This document shows, piece after piece, positions 26,046 to 34,862 of a stretch of 64,000 nucleotides of DNA; the stretch's first letter is position 1; each line of letters begins with the position of its first letter. Both the position numbers and the translations under genes were made by a program. The stretch is from contig JBMNGF010000001.1 of assembly GCA_050949745.1 (NCBI GenBank), positions 1 through 64,000 on the forward strand, read 5' to 3'. The notes under the pieces were generated by a model. The model saw only the letters and a list, made by a program, of their open reading frames with translations, was not told the origin of the DNA and ran no database searches. This stretch comes from Syntrophaceticus sp050949745 (GTDB lineage: Bacteria > Bacillota > DSM-12270 > Thermacetogeniales > Thermacetogeniaceae).

Positions 26046-26738
26046 TCAATCCTGGGCCCACAGCAGTTCGTCTAAATTAAGAACTTCTATCTTCCTTTGT
26101 GGCTTCTGCTTAATATATCCCGCTTGTTCGAAATCGGTTAATTTCCGACTGATTGTTTCAGGAGTTGTCCCTAGGAAAGAAGCCAAATCCCTTTTACTCA
26201 TCGGTAATACAAACTCCATTGCCCCTTCCCCATCGAGACACTCGGCTATAAAAAGTGCAAGTCTGGTCTCCACCTTCTCCGTAGAAACTCTTATTGTTTG
26301 CTTCTCCGATTTTTCCAGCCTGCTCGATAATTCCTCTAAAATTTTCAAAGAGATCGAGGGGAATTTCAAAAGCAATCTCTGTAACTCAGCACGAGCAATC
26401 AGACAGACTTCAGTGTTTTCCACAGCCTCGGCGTAGGACTCATGAACGGACTCACTAAACAAGGCAAGTTCACCTGTGAAATCCCCCGGACTCAAAAAAC
26501 GCACCAATTGTTCCTTACCTGATTCAGACAAACGATAAATCCTGACTCTCCCACTTCTGACAACATAGAGTGAATCTGATTGCTCTCCAGCCCGATAGAT
26601 AATCTCGCCCTTTTTATATGATTCTGACTGAATCACTTCTGTGATTTCAGCCATTTGCCCATCTTCGAGATGATTAAATATCGGCACCTGATAGATACAT
26701 GACTTGAGCCCCCCAGATTTACACTCATGTTCGCCCAT
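26046..26738 (-). CDS. Crp/Fnr-family transcriptional regulator
   Basis: 230 residues. An N-terminal cyclic-nucleotide-like beta barrel (about 20-135, GEIIYRAGEQSDSLYVVRSGRVRIYRL), dimer helix (140-165) and winged HTH (185-225). The recognition helix reads TTPETISRKL, with the E-x-x-S-R residues FNR uses to read TTGAT half sites. Two such sites lie upstream of the neighbouring operons. Only two Cys (6 and 14) precede the barrel, so a classical FNR four-Cys cluster is not evident; NO, heme or redox sensing is possible. It is the last gene of the HMA/P-type ATPase unit (21-bp gap). Confidence 0.88.
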   Translation of the reverse strand: MGEHECKSGGLKSCIYQVPIFNHLEDGQMAEITEVIQSESYKKGEIIYRAGEQSDSLYVVRSGRVRIYRLSESGKEQLVRFLSPGDFTGELALFSESVHESYAEAVENTEVCLIARAELQRLLLKFPSISLKILEELSSRLEKSEKQTIRVSTEKVETRLALFIAECLDGEGAMEFVLPMSKRDLASFLGTTPETISRKLTDFEQAGYIKQKPQRKIEVLNLDELLWAQD

Positions 26739-26759
26739 TTCAACTCTCCCTCCCAGTCC

Positions 26760-28661
26760 TTATCCCAATTCGGTCGCTGCGCTTCCCTTTTTACTGTTGA
26801 ATCCTATCAATCTCATGGCATTGATTATCACGATTAAAATACTGGCTTCATGGATAAACATTCCTGATGCCAAATGCACATAGCCCAATAATACCCCAGC
26901 TAACAGGATAAATACAATTGAAACCGCAATACATGTGTTTTGCTTCATATTCCGAACCGTGGACTTGGCAAGAGCATAGGCATGGGAGAACTGCATTAGC
27001 TTATCTGCCATCAGGACCACATCCGCTGTCTCCATGGACACATCTGTGCCACCTTCACCCATTGCCAAGCCTATATCCGCAGTCGCAATAGCTGGTGCAT
27101 CATTAATCCCATCCCCTGCCATCGCCACTACATGCCCCGCCTCTTTCAATTTTTTGACATATTCCACTTTGTCTTCCGGCAATAATTCCGCCTGAAATTC
27201 ATCTAATCCGAGCACATTGGCAACTACTTCAGCCGTATGCTTATTGTCCCCGGTCAGCATAACCATCTTCTTGATACCATTCCTTCTCAGCTCCGCTAAA
27301 GCGTTTGAGGCATCTTCACGGATCTGATCAGCAATAGAAATAATGCCGGCAACCTGACCATCTACAGCAGCGAATATTGCCGTGTTCCCTGCTTTTTCAC
27401 GCTTGACAGCATAAGCAGCAACCTGATCACTGATCTGGATATTTTCAGCTTCCATCAACTTGCGGTTACCAATTGCCAAGGCGTAACCATCAACTTGGGC
27501 ACGAACTCCACTGCCCTTAATCACTTCGCCGTCAAGTGATTCTCCTTCAAGGCTCAGCTTCCTCTTATCAGCTTCCTTGACAATCGTGCGCCCTAGATGA
27601 TGCTCCGAAATAGTCTCCGCCTTCGCCACCAACCTGAGCAATGCGTCACTCTCCAGATTGCCGAATACCTTGATATCTGTTACTTCTGGTTTTCCTTTAG
27701 TTAAGGTACCTGTTTTGTCAAATACAATTGTATCAACCTTAGACAACCGATCCATAACCTCTCCACCTTTGAGCAGGACACCGTTTCTGGCGCCGTTTCC
27801 GATCCCGGCAACAGTAGATACAGGCGCCCCAATGACCAAGGCACCAGGACAAGCAACAACTAAAAAAGTAATTGCTAGATGGAGATTATGGGTTATTAGA
27901 TAAACAATTACCGATAAGATAACAACTGACGGTGTATAGTAAGTTGCGAACTTATCCAGAAATTTCTGGGTTTTTGATTTTGATTCTTGCGCCTCTTCGA
28001 CAAGCTCGATTATTTTGGCAAAGGTAGTATCATCCCCAACCTTTTCAGCAATAATTTCAATATAGCCATTATCGACAATTGTGCCACTATAAACCGTATC
28101 ACCAACCTCTTTCGATGCCGGCACGGATTCACCTGTAATAGCCGCTTCATTTAATATGGCTTTACCGGACACGATGCTGCCATCTACAGGAACCTTGCCG
28201 CCAGGCCTGATAATAACCCGATCACCTTTGACAACTTCATCCACAGCTATCGTCAGGCTTTCCCCTTCACGAATGACATCCGCTTCCTGTGGTGCCATGT
28301 CCACAAGTGCTCTTATTGAAGAGCGGGTTTTTTCCAGTGTACGCGCTTCTAAGTAGGCACCAAATAAAAATAAGAACGACACAACAGAAGACTCGACAAA
28401 CTCATTAAGATAAAGTGCGCCTACGACAGCGATGGTCACCAATAATTCAATACTAAAGACCTTCATGCGCAGCGCTTGGAAAGCCCTGATGGCGATTGGG
28501 ATAATGCCAATTATCGTTGCCCCGATCAACGCCAAATCCTTATAGCTTTCATATCCTGTTACTATAAACACAATACCAAGGGCGATCAGTATCCCGGAAA
28601 TGGCCGTAATCTGATTAACATACTTATTAATATACTTATTAATTGTGTTAATCATCTCCAT
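26760..28661 (-). CDS. P1B-type heavy-metal translocating ATPase
   Basis: 633 residues, with about eight membrane helices. P-type signatures: TGES (actuator), DKTGTLTKG (phosphorylated Asp about 315), MVMLTGDN and AGDGINDAP. The helix-6 metal motif is CPG (ACPGALVIG, Cys 271) instead of the usual CPC. The last helix has HEASILIVIINAMRL, an HE-type variant. There is no N-terminal HMA domain; a separate HMA protein is encoded directly upstream, overlapping by 14 bp. The exported metal cannot be fixed from these residues. Transcribed with the HMA gene and the Crp/Fnr gene. Confidence 0.9.
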   Translation of the reverse strand: MEMINTINKYINKYVNQITAISGILIALGIVFIVTGYESYKDLALIGATIIGIIPIAIRAFQALRMKVFSIELLVTIAVVGALYLNEFVESSVVSFLFLFGAYLEARTLEKTRSSIRALVDMAPQEADVIREGESLTIAVDEVVKGDRVIIRPGGKVPVDGSIVSGKAILNEAAITGESVPASKEVGDTVYSGTIVDNGYIEIIAEKVGDDTTFAKIIELVEEAQESKSKTQKFLDKFATYYTPSVVILSVIVYLITHNLHLAITFLVVACPGALVIGAPVSTVAGIGNGARNGVLLKGGEVMDRLSKVDTIVFDKTGTLTKGKPEVTDIKVFGNLESDALLRLVAKAETISEHHLGRTIVKEADKRKLSLEGESLDGEVIKGSGVRAQVDGYALAIGNRKLMEAENIQISDQVAAYAVKREKAGNTAIFAAVDGQVAGIISIADQIREDASNALAELRRNGIKKMVMLTGDNKHTAEVVANVLGLDEFQAELLPEDKVEYVKKLKEAGHVVAMAGDGINDAPAIATADIGLAMGEGGTDVSMETADVVLMADKLMQFSHAYALAKSTVRNMKQNTCIAVSIVFILLAGVLLGYVHLASGMFIHEASILIVIINAMRLIGFNSKKGSAATELG

Positions 28662-28887
28662 ACCCCCTTTTTACCTTTTTAAGTTCCACATCACCAACCA
28701 AACTGCCAATCATGCTCTCTAAATCCTCTGCACTTGCCTTTATTTCATCGAATTCCATGATGATCCTGCCCAAGCTCGGAAAAACCTTCGCTGAACTGAC
28801 GCCACTCTGCTTCAGTAATTCAGCTTCGATTTGCTTACCACAGCCTGGGCAGCCAAGTGGTGTTATCTGAAACAACGCTTTGCCCAT
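28648..28887 (-). CDS. HMA-domain metal-binding protein with CPGC motif
   Basis: 79 residues, a free-standing ferredoxin-like HMA domain. The binding loop is GCPGCGKQIE in place of the common MTCxxC, so the ligand pair is C-x2-C with Pro-Gly between. It probably hands metal to the overlapping ATPase, which lacks its own HMA domain. GGAGGG precedes the ATG. An FNR-type box lies 61 bp upstream. Confidence 0.82.
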   Translation of the reverse strand: MGKALFQITPLGCPGCGKQIEAELLKQSGVSSAKVFPSLGRIIMEFDEIKASAEDLESMIGSLVGDVELKKVKRGYGDD

Positions 28888-28947
28888 ATTATCTCCCTCC
28901 TATCCTTCTTCCTGCATTATTTATATCTCATACCCGATTTATTCGCC

Positions 28948-28961
28948 TTGATTAAAATCAA
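28948..28961. promoter_or_regulatory. FNR-type box upstream of HMA/ATPase/Crp operon
   Basis: TTGATTAAAATCAA, a perfect TTGAT-N4-ATCAA palindrome. A TATAAA-like -10 lies at 28920-28925 on the minus strand. The box centre is near -41 from the implied start, the class II activator position. Confidence 0.75.
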
Positions 28962-28983
28962 TATTTCATTGAAGCAAGAAAAA

Positions 28984-29009
28984 ACCATGGCCTGGATGTA
29001 GGCCATGGT
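28984..29009 (-). terminator. intrinsic terminator after HMA gene 29041
   Basis: Nine-bp stem ACCATGGCC/GGCCATGGT with a 8-nt loop, followed on the minus strand by TTTTTTC. It separates the RIC/HMA unit from the next operon. Confidence 0.75.
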
Positions 29010-29040
29010 AAAACAGATAAACTTAGGTTGAGCAGACAAA

Positions 29041-29262
29041 TCAGGAAACTTTCGAATTCACTACCGTAAAACCTAAGTTTTCAATAAGAAGTTTTAATTT
29101 TTCGGCATCTGTTTGAGTGTCATCAAATTCCGTTTTTACCTTGCTTGAGTTGAATAATACTCTTACCGATTCAACCCCTTTAGCCTTGGCCAGTGTAGCT
29201 TCGATTTTCTTAACACAGGTCGGACATGTAATTGTCTCTAAGCGAAATTCTGCCTTTGCCAT
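29041..29262 (-). CDS. HMA-domain protein (CPTC)
   Basis: 73 residues from ATG 29262, which follows GGAGGG. A single HMA domain with TCPTCVKKIE, then GVESVRVLFNSSKVKTEF and a closing amphipathic strand. It shares the layout of the 79-residue protein but has the CPTC loop. It is 22 bp downstream of ric, so it is co-transcribed with a cluster-repair protein and may deliver or buffer iron or another metal; that pairing is inference. Confidence 0.8.
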   Translation of the reverse strand: MAKAEFRLETITCPTCVKKIEATLAKAKGVESVRVLFNSSKVKTEFDDTQTDAEKLKLLIENLGFTVVNSKVS

Positions 29263-29284
29263 ATTGATTTTCCCTCCTTCGCAT

Positions 29285-29980
29285 TTAGTAACGCTTGAAT
29301 AGTACGCTATTCTCCTTCGCAATATGAAGGAAAACATCATCAGCCAACTCATGGAGTTTCTGATAAACAGCCTTCACCGTAGGACATGCAAACTCCGGCG
29401 GTGTAAAATCGTTGGTCTCCTTGATTAAACGCTTAATAATCTTTCCGGCGCCATCATGCTCATCTTCTAATTCACTGATCAGTGACCTTATGGCTGCTCG
29501 ATCTTCAGGAGTTTTATCAACCTTAAGCATAGCAGGAAAAAGTTCCTTCTCCTCTTTAGCAAAATGCTCCTCCAGTTCCATCTTTAACTCGCTGAAGCTT
29601 CTATGGATCTTCAACATTAATTCCTTGTCATGCTCATAATGAACGAGCATAATCAAATTTACAAGCTTATCTAGTTCCTTCCATAATGCTCGCTCTGTCA
29701 GATGATGGGTATCAAGTATAAGGTCAATGAGTTCTTCATCAGAAAGCTCAGACACAGGGCGTTCCTTATCTGATCTGGCTAAATAATCACTATAGGCATT
29801 CTGAACCTCAGTGATGAAATCTGGGGTAAGGCCTGCTTCATCTATTGCTGACTCAAGAGAGCGATCCCCTTGGGAGCAGTAATCAATATGCAGCTCATTC
29901 AGACGTGAAGTAATGGCAGGAAAATAAGTAACAAGATCGCCAAGCTTTGTTTGGCCGTTGATAGTTATGGTCTGTCTCAT
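29285..29980 (-). CDS. ric: RIC-type di-iron protein (iron-sulfur cluster repair)
   Basis: 231 residues. The N-terminal DUF542 domain has the family Cys in DYCSQGDRSLESA (residue 34 region). A hemerythrin-like domain (about 80-225) has di-iron His/Glu ligands: HHLTERALW, VHYEHD, EEHFAKEEKELFP, EDEHDGAG and HIAKENSVLF. Such proteins (YtfE, ScdA) help repair iron-sulfur centres after nitric oxide or oxidative damage and are often FNR/NO-controlled, which fits the FNR box at 30054-30067. Confidence 0.92.
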   Translation of the reverse strand: MRQTITINGQTKLGDLVTYFPAITSRLNELHIDYCSQGDRSLESAIDEAGLTPDFITEVQNAYSDYLARSDKERPVSELSDEELIDLILDTHHLTERALWKELDKLVNLIMLVHYEHDKELMLKIHRSFSELKMELEEHFAKEEKELFPAMLKVDKTPEDRAAIRSLISELEDEHDGAGKIIKRLIKETNDFTPPEFACPTVKAVYQKLHELADDVFLHIAKENSVLFKRY

Positions 29981-30053
29981 TAGATTATCCTCCTTTGCAT
30001 ACTTTTTTCGTCTATCTTTCTTTTTATACTAATTCATTCCAAGAAAAAAAACC

Positions 30054-30067
30054 TTGACTAAAATCAA
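30054..30067. promoter_or_regulatory. FNR-type box upstream of ric
   Basis: TTGACTAAAATCAA, one base from the TTGAT-N4-ATCAA consensus, 74 bp before ric. A TATAAA -10 at 30023-30028 (minus) puts it near the class II position. Confidence 0.7.
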
Positions 30068-30111
30068 TTTTCAGGACAGGAAGTATATTTTATCTTAATG
30101 TCTTTGCCAAC

Positions 30112-31629
30112 TCATTCCTGTAGATATTTCCAAACTATAACTTTGTTACGGCCATCTTCCTTTGCCTTGTATAATGCTCTGTCTGCTGTGCCAATTAACT
30201 CATCAGGCTCCATTCTTTCAGCAGGAACAATAGATGCTACACCTAGGCTGACTGTTATAACCCCTTTTATTTTTTCGTTTTCTATTCCCAGCTCTTCCAC
30301 TCTTCTTCGAATTTCCTCGGCAACAACTGCCGCTCCCTCGGCAGTAGTATTTGTGAGCATTACCACAAATTCCTCACCACCGTAACGTGCTGCAAGATCA
30401 CCTGGTCTCTTTATTACACCTTTTATGACCTCTGCGATTCTTATCAATGCTTGGTCACCTGCTAGATGACCATATGTATCATTAAAGATCTTGAAACGAT
30501 CAATATCTATCATGATCAGAGCCAGCGGCATCCCTTCACGCAGACTTAATTTCCAGGCTCTATTATATGCAATATCAAAAGCTCTTCTGTTCTCAATTGA
30601 GGTTAGGCCATCTATTATTGAAATCTGTTCAAGCTTAATATTAGCTGCCTTTAACATTTCATTTGCATGATGGAGTTCCCCAGTTCTTTCTTTGACACTA
30701 ACCTCAAGCTTTTCACTTAATTTTCGGTATTTTCTAACAAAATAAATTGCGACTAATGCTACCAATAATAGAAAGAGACTAGCAGAGCGCAGAAAAAACG
30801 TTTGATAATAATCTTCGGTTAGGTATACCACTCTCTTGCCTTGCCACTGTTCCATTATTTTATCAACAGTGCCATCCTCAGTAATTTCTGTAAGGCCGGA
30901 ATTAATCAGAGCCAACGTTTCGGCATCGCCTTTTCTGACGGCAATTCTGGAATACTGAGTCTCAACAGGTTTCTCCACGATCCCTATACCAGGTATCCTG
31001 CTTTGAGCAAGTTCATATTCACCGATCCATCGGTCCACAATAATCGCATCTAAATCCCCAGCGCTTAAGTCTCTGAAGGAAGTTTCCCAATCATCGATCT
31101 TTTCAATGTCTATTCCTTCATATCCTTGAAGCAAGCTGATCGGATAACCGCCTGCCTCTACGCCAACACGCTTGCCTCTTAAGTCATCAATACTCCTTAA
31201 GGTAATATTGCCGCTTTGAACGAAAATTGAAAAGTCGGATTTTAGCAGAGGACTTGAGAAATCATAAAGTTTATTTCTTTCAGGACCAGGATTGATTTGA
31301 AGAAGCCCATCAGCATAACCATTAAGCACCATGGTTTGTGCTTGCTCCCAATTTACTGCCATAACTTTAATATCGCAACCGATCTTATCTCCGATAGCCT
31401 TAGCAATATCAACTGCCACACCTTTAGCTGTTCCGTTGTCATCATATACGATGGGAGCCAAATTTTCATTTCCGAGGAAAACCAGAGTATCACGACTGTC
31501 ATCATTCATAGCAAATCCACTGATAGGCAGAAATAGGTTCAACAAAAACAAGACAATAATAACAGTTGTAATATGTGTCCTATTCGTTCTATTCTTACTA
31601 TGACTTCTCATGGAACTCACAAGAACCAC
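30112..31629 (-). CDS. membrane diguanylate cyclase with substrate-binding sensor domain
   Basis: 505 residues. Signal/anchor helix (about 20-42), then a bacterial solute-binding protein family 3 domain outside the membrane (47-270, LAPIVYDDNGTAKGVAVDIAKAIG; DLRGKRVGVEAGG). A membrane helix (282-301) and short coiled region follow, then a GGDEF domain (about 340-500). The active site is GGEEF, and an RPGD I-site five residues before it suggests product inhibition. It should make cyclic di-GMP in response to an amino-acid-like ligand. No EAL domain. Monocistronic. Confidence 0.92.
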   Translation of the reverse strand: MVLVSSMRSHSKNRTNRTHITTVIIVLFLLNLFLPISGFAMNDDSRDTLVFLGNENLAPIVYDDNGTAKGVAVDIAKAIGDKIGCDIKVMAVNWEQAQTMVLNGYADGLLQINPGPERNKLYDFSSPLLKSDFSIFVQSGNITLRSIDDLRGKRVGVEAGGYPISLLQGYEGIDIEKIDDWETSFRDLSAGDLDAIIVDRWIGEYELAQSRIPGIGIVEKPVETQYSRIAVRKGDAETLALINSGLTEITEDGTVDKIMEQWQGKRVVYLTEDYYQTFFLRSASLFLLLVALVAIYFVRKYRKLSEKLEVSVKERTGELHHANEMLKAANIKLEQISIIDGLTSIENRRAFDIAYNRAWKLSLREGMPLALIMIDIDRFKIFNDTYGHLAGDQALIRIAEVIKGVIKRPGDLAARYGGEEFVVMLTNTTAEGAAVVAEEIRRRVEELGIENEKIKGVITVSLGVASIVPAERMEPDELIGTADRALYKAKEDGRNKVIVWKYLQE

Positions 31630-31883
31630 CTGCTTATATATCTACGTTTCAAGAATATCATCTAAGCAAAATTCGGTCACATTGATTAAGTCTACCGTAG
31701 AGTCTAAATCCGGCAACAAGCTCTTCACCAGTAATGGTGAAGAGTGTATAAGCGACTTGTCCATTAATGGAAGTAAGGCCTTTTTCTGGACAGGTGATTT
31801 CATCGAGCAGACAACACATAAAAATCCCTTCATTACCTGGAGAGCAACCCAAACAAATGGGCTCGGCGGTATTAATTTGGTGA

Positions 31884-32570
31884 CTATATCTCTAAACTGA
31901 AGGGATTATACTTTACATCCCAGTCGTATGTATCAACCGCCTCTTTTTTCTTCACCCATCCCACTGCTAGATAAGTGAGGGGTGTAGCAGCTACTTCAAA
32001 GACGACCTTGAAAACATATTGGGCGGCCATCATGCTAAGCAGAGCCGGTAATGCAACTGTTCCCGCAAAGGCGATGGTGATGAAAATTACAGTGTCTATA
32101 CCCTCACCAACTATAGTTGAGCCAATGGTGCGGGTAAAGAGCCATTTTCCCTTAGTCAAGAGCTTCATTTTCGATAAGACAGCGGAATTAACAAATTCCC
32201 CTAGGAAATAACCAATAAGAGATGCAGCGACAATCCTCGGTGTCATTCCCAATACAACCTGATAAGCATTTTGGGACTGCCAGAAATCAGGATGGGGCAA
32301 GATCACGACCAACATAAAAACCGCTGCCATCAAGAGATTGCAGGCAAACCCGGTCCAGATGATCAACCGTGAGCGTTTAAATCCGTAAACCTCGGTCAGG
32401 ATGTCTCCGAAGATGTAGGCCACTGGGAAGAGGATCACTGCAGCAGGCAGCACCATCCCAAAAACTGAGATCAGCTTGCCTGCTATGATATTGGAAATCA
32501 ACAAGCAGGTGACAAACAGACATCCCAATATGACATAAAGGGATGATACTTTTTTTGTTTCCCTCTTCAT
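31884..32570 (-). CDS. yhhQ: queuosine precursor transporter (VUT family)
   Basis: 228 residues, six hydrophobic helices. Family stretches: LLISNIIAGKLISVFGMVLPAAVILFP, FPVAYIFGDILTEVYGFKRSR and TIGSTIVGEGIDTVIFITIAF. YhhQ imports preQ0/preQ1 for queuosine in tRNA. The stop is 255 bp before the cyclase start; that space holds only short unsupported frames. FolE, which starts the same pterin pathway, lies upstream; no preQ1 riboswitch could be recognised in the 257-bp spacer. Confidence 0.9.
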   Translation of the reverse strand: MKRETKKVSSLYVILGCLFVTCLLISNIIAGKLISVFGMVLPAAVILFPVAYIFGDILTEVYGFKRSRLIIWTGFACNLLMAAVFMLVVILPHPDFWQSQNAYQVVLGMTPRIVAASLIGYFLGEFVNSAVLSKMKLLTKGKWLFTRTIGSTIVGEGIDTVIFITIAFAGTVALPALLSMMAAQYVFKVVFEVAATPLTYLAVGWVKKKEAVDTYDWDVKYNPFSLEI

Positions 32571-32827
32571 TTCATAACACCTCGACCATTATTTTATAAC
32601 ATTAAAGCTATTCAGTACATACTGTTTCTTCCCTGATTCTTTTTACCATTTCTCTAACCCTTTTTCAAAAGGGCGCAAATATACCGGTTCCCAGTGCTTT
32701 TGACTAGAATTGTCATGGCTTAGAGGAACCGGCAGTCTATTAGTTTCTGAACTTGTACCTGGAGCCATCACCAGAACTATCGTCTTGATTGCTCCCTGAT
32801 CGGTTATTGGTCATCCCCCAGACTGGA

Positions 32828-33388
32828 TTAACCCTGAATCAAGGCAAAGGCCTCGGCTCTCGTGGCGCTGTTGTGTTGGAACAATCCGCGCACAGCTGAT
32901 GTGATAGTTTTAGAACCAGCCTTACGCACACCCCTCATGGTCATGCACATATGTTCAGCCTCGATAACCACCAATACCCCTCTCGGCTTTGCCTTTTCCA
33001 TGATAGAATTAGCGATCTGTGAAGTCAGCCTTTCCTGGAGTTGCGGCCTTTTAGCATATTCATCAGCGATCCTGGCCATTTTGGACAGCCCCAGAAGCTT
33101 CCCCTCATGAGGAATATAAGCGATATGTGCTTGACCGAAAAAAGGAACCAGGTGGTGCTCACATATAGAGTAGATGGGAATATTTTTGACTAGCACCATC
33201 TCATCATGTTGTTCTGTGAAAAAAGTTTCTAGATGTCTTGTAGGATCACTTTCTAGGCCGCCACAGATTTCTTTAAACATACGGGCAACCCTTGCAGGCG
33301 TATCCTTTAAGCCTTCCCGCTCCGGATCCTCTCCTATTCCTTCCAAAAGCATCCTCACTGCAGCCTCAATCTTTGCTGTATCGATCAC
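32828..33388 (-). CDS. folE: GTP cyclohydrolase I
   Basis: 186 residues, full length. It converts GTP to dihydroneopterin triphosphate, the first step to folate (and to queuosine precursors). Zinc and active-site residues appear in YSICEHHLVPFFGQAHIAYIP, QERLTSQIA and EAEHMCMTMRG; the FKEICGG and GEDPEREGLKDTPARV regions are also typical. It follows panD by 36 bp and probably shares the pan/fol transcript. Confidence 0.96.
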   Translation of the reverse strand: MIDTAKIEAAVRMLLEGIGEDPEREGLKDTPARVARMFKEICGGLESDPTRHLETFFTEQHDEMVLVKNIPIYSICEHHLVPFFGQAHIAYIPHEGKLLGLSKMARIADEYAKRPQLQERLTSQIANSIMEKAKPRGVLVVIEAEHMCMTMRGVRKAGSKTITSAVRGLFQHNSATRAEAFALIQG

Positions 33389-33424
33389 TCAATCCGCTCC
33401 TTCAATATAAGTTCAGTACCTTCT

Positions 33425-33784
33425 TTACAAAGTAGCTGTGACGATCCTGTTATTCCCATCCACATGAACAACCCGTGGTTTATGCTCTTTTGCCTTTCCT
33501 TCCTCCACTTGTGCATAGGCGAGGATGATCAGAATATCTCCGGGCTGGCCGAGACGAGCAGCTGCACCATTTAAACAGATCTCGCCGGAGCCAGCTTCCC
33601 CTTCAATAACATAAGTTTCAAACCGCGCCCCATTGTTGTTATTGACCACCTGCACTTTTTCGTAGGGGAGGATGTCCGCTGCCTCTAATAGCTCCCGGTC
33701 AATAGTGATGCTCCCCACATAATTCAGATCCGCATCGGTCAAAACAGCACGGTGTATCTTTGATTTTAACATAAAACGATACAT
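33425..33784 (-). CDS. panD: aspartate 1-decarboxylase
   Basis: 119 residues. It makes beta-alanine for pantothenate. It is a pyruvoyl enzyme that cleaves itself before Ser25: YVGSITID gives Gly24-Ser25. MLKSKIHRAVLT at the N-terminus and NGAAARLGQPGDILIILAYA near the end are standard. It overlaps nothing but starts 2 bp after panC. Confidence 0.97.
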   Translation of the reverse strand: MYRFMLKSKIHRAVLTDADLNYVGSITIDRELLEAADILPYEKVQVVNNNNGARFETYVIEGEAGSGEICLNGAAARLGQPGDILIILAYAQVEEGKAKEHKPRVVHVDGNNRIVTATL

Positions 33785-33786
33785 GG

Positions 33787-34635
33787 CTACACCTCCAGGT
33801 CGATGTTATCAATAAGCCTGGTTTTTCCCACAAAAACAGCCGCAGCTAGCAGCACTTTCCCCTCTAAGACAGGCATCTCCTCAAGGGTCAGGCCATCTAC
33901 TAGCTCTACATAGTCGACTCGGATCCCAGGGGAGGATTCCAGAACCCGCAGAATCTCCTTTCGCACTGCGGCCGCCTCCCGCTCACCTTTCTCGATCATT
34001 TGCTTGCCTGCGTTAAGAGCCTTAGGCAGTGCCAGGGCATTTTTTCTTTCTGCTGCGGAAAGATAGCTGTTGCGGGAACTCAAAGCCAGGCCGTCCTCTT
34101 CACGGACAATGGGACAGCTGACTATCTCTATAGGTAAATTGAGGTCATCGACCATCTTCCTGATGACAATGGCCTGCTGAGCATCCTTCTGCCCAAAGTA
34201 GGCCCGATCCGGCTGGGTGATGAGGAAAAGTTTGAGAACCACAGTTGTCACACCCAAGAAATGTCCGGGGCGCGACCTGCCGCACATCTTCTCTGTTGCC
34301 TCACCCTTTACCTCCACATAGGTGTTGTAGCCCTCTGGGTACATCCCCTCACCGGAGGGAGCGAAAACATAGTCAACACCCACATTTTCAGCCAGTCTGC
34401 TATCCCGGTCCAGATCCCGCGGATAGGTAGCGAAATCTTCTTTTGGCCCAAACTGCAGCGGGTTGACAAAGTTACTCATCACTACAACATCATTATCCTG
34501 CCGGGCCTTCGCGGCAAGGCTAAGGTGTCCCTGATGGAGATAGCCCATTGTAGGCACCAACCCGATCCTCTTCCCCTCACCTTTCAGTTTCAGGGAAATA
34601 GCCTGCATCTGTTTAATATTTTTTATAATTTCCAT
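33787..34635 (-). CDS. panC: pantothenate synthetase
   Basis: 282 residues. It joins pantoate and beta-alanine using ATP. Class I nucleotidyltransferase-like HIGH-type motif is GYLHQGHLSL; KMSKS-like region is SSRNSYLS (ALSSRNSYL). FVNPLQFGPKEDF and FGQKDAQQ are family signatures. Two bp before panD. Confidence 0.97.
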   Translation of the reverse strand: MEIIKNIKQMQAISLKLKGEGKRIGLVPTMGYLHQGHLSLAAKARQDNDVVVMSNFVNPLQFGPKEDFATYPRDLDRDSRLAENVGVDYVFAPSGEGMYPEGYNTYVEVKGEATEKMCGRSRPGHFLGVTTVVLKLFLITQPDRAYFGQKDAQQAIVIRKMVDDLNLPIEIVSCPIVREEDGLALSSRNSYLSAAERKNALALPKALNAGKQMIEKGEREAAAVRKEILRVLESSPGIRVDYVELVDGLTLEEMPVLEGKVLLAAAVFVGKTRLIDNIDLEV

Positions 34636-34830
34636 CTATTCCAGTCCCTCATCATTTTATTAAATTCCGTAAGGATTTGCACCATATTTCTCCGGCCCCG
34701 CCGGATACACCCGTCTCAGTTACAGCACTACACTGCCAAATACACATCCTCACATATACGGATAATACCTGAAGTAAGCCCAGTTGGAGTGATACCCCTT
34801 CCCTTGTCACCCCTGGAAACCAGTCCGTAG

Positions 34831-34861
34831 GTGAGACGGGAGAACCGCCCCCGTGTCTCGC
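34831..34861. repeat. GTGAGAC-arm palindrome at the 3' end of panB
   Basis: Arms GTGAGACGGG and CCCGTGTCTCGC enclose agaaccgcc. It overlaps the panB stop region by a few bases. The 227-bp panC-panB gap contains no gene. Confidence 0.65.
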
Positions 34862-34862
34862 T

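Noticed and set aside
31642..31852. Two overlapping short minus-strand frames (63-64 codons) between the cyclase and yhhQ
   Set aside because: No recognisable family, weak starts, mutually overlapping; could be remnants but nothing supports a gene.
32571..32827. preQ1 riboswitch before yhhQ, and a 24-codon frame after folE
   Set aside because: No match to the preQ1 pattern that I can see; the small frame (MTNNRSGS...) has a possible GGGGG site but no other support.
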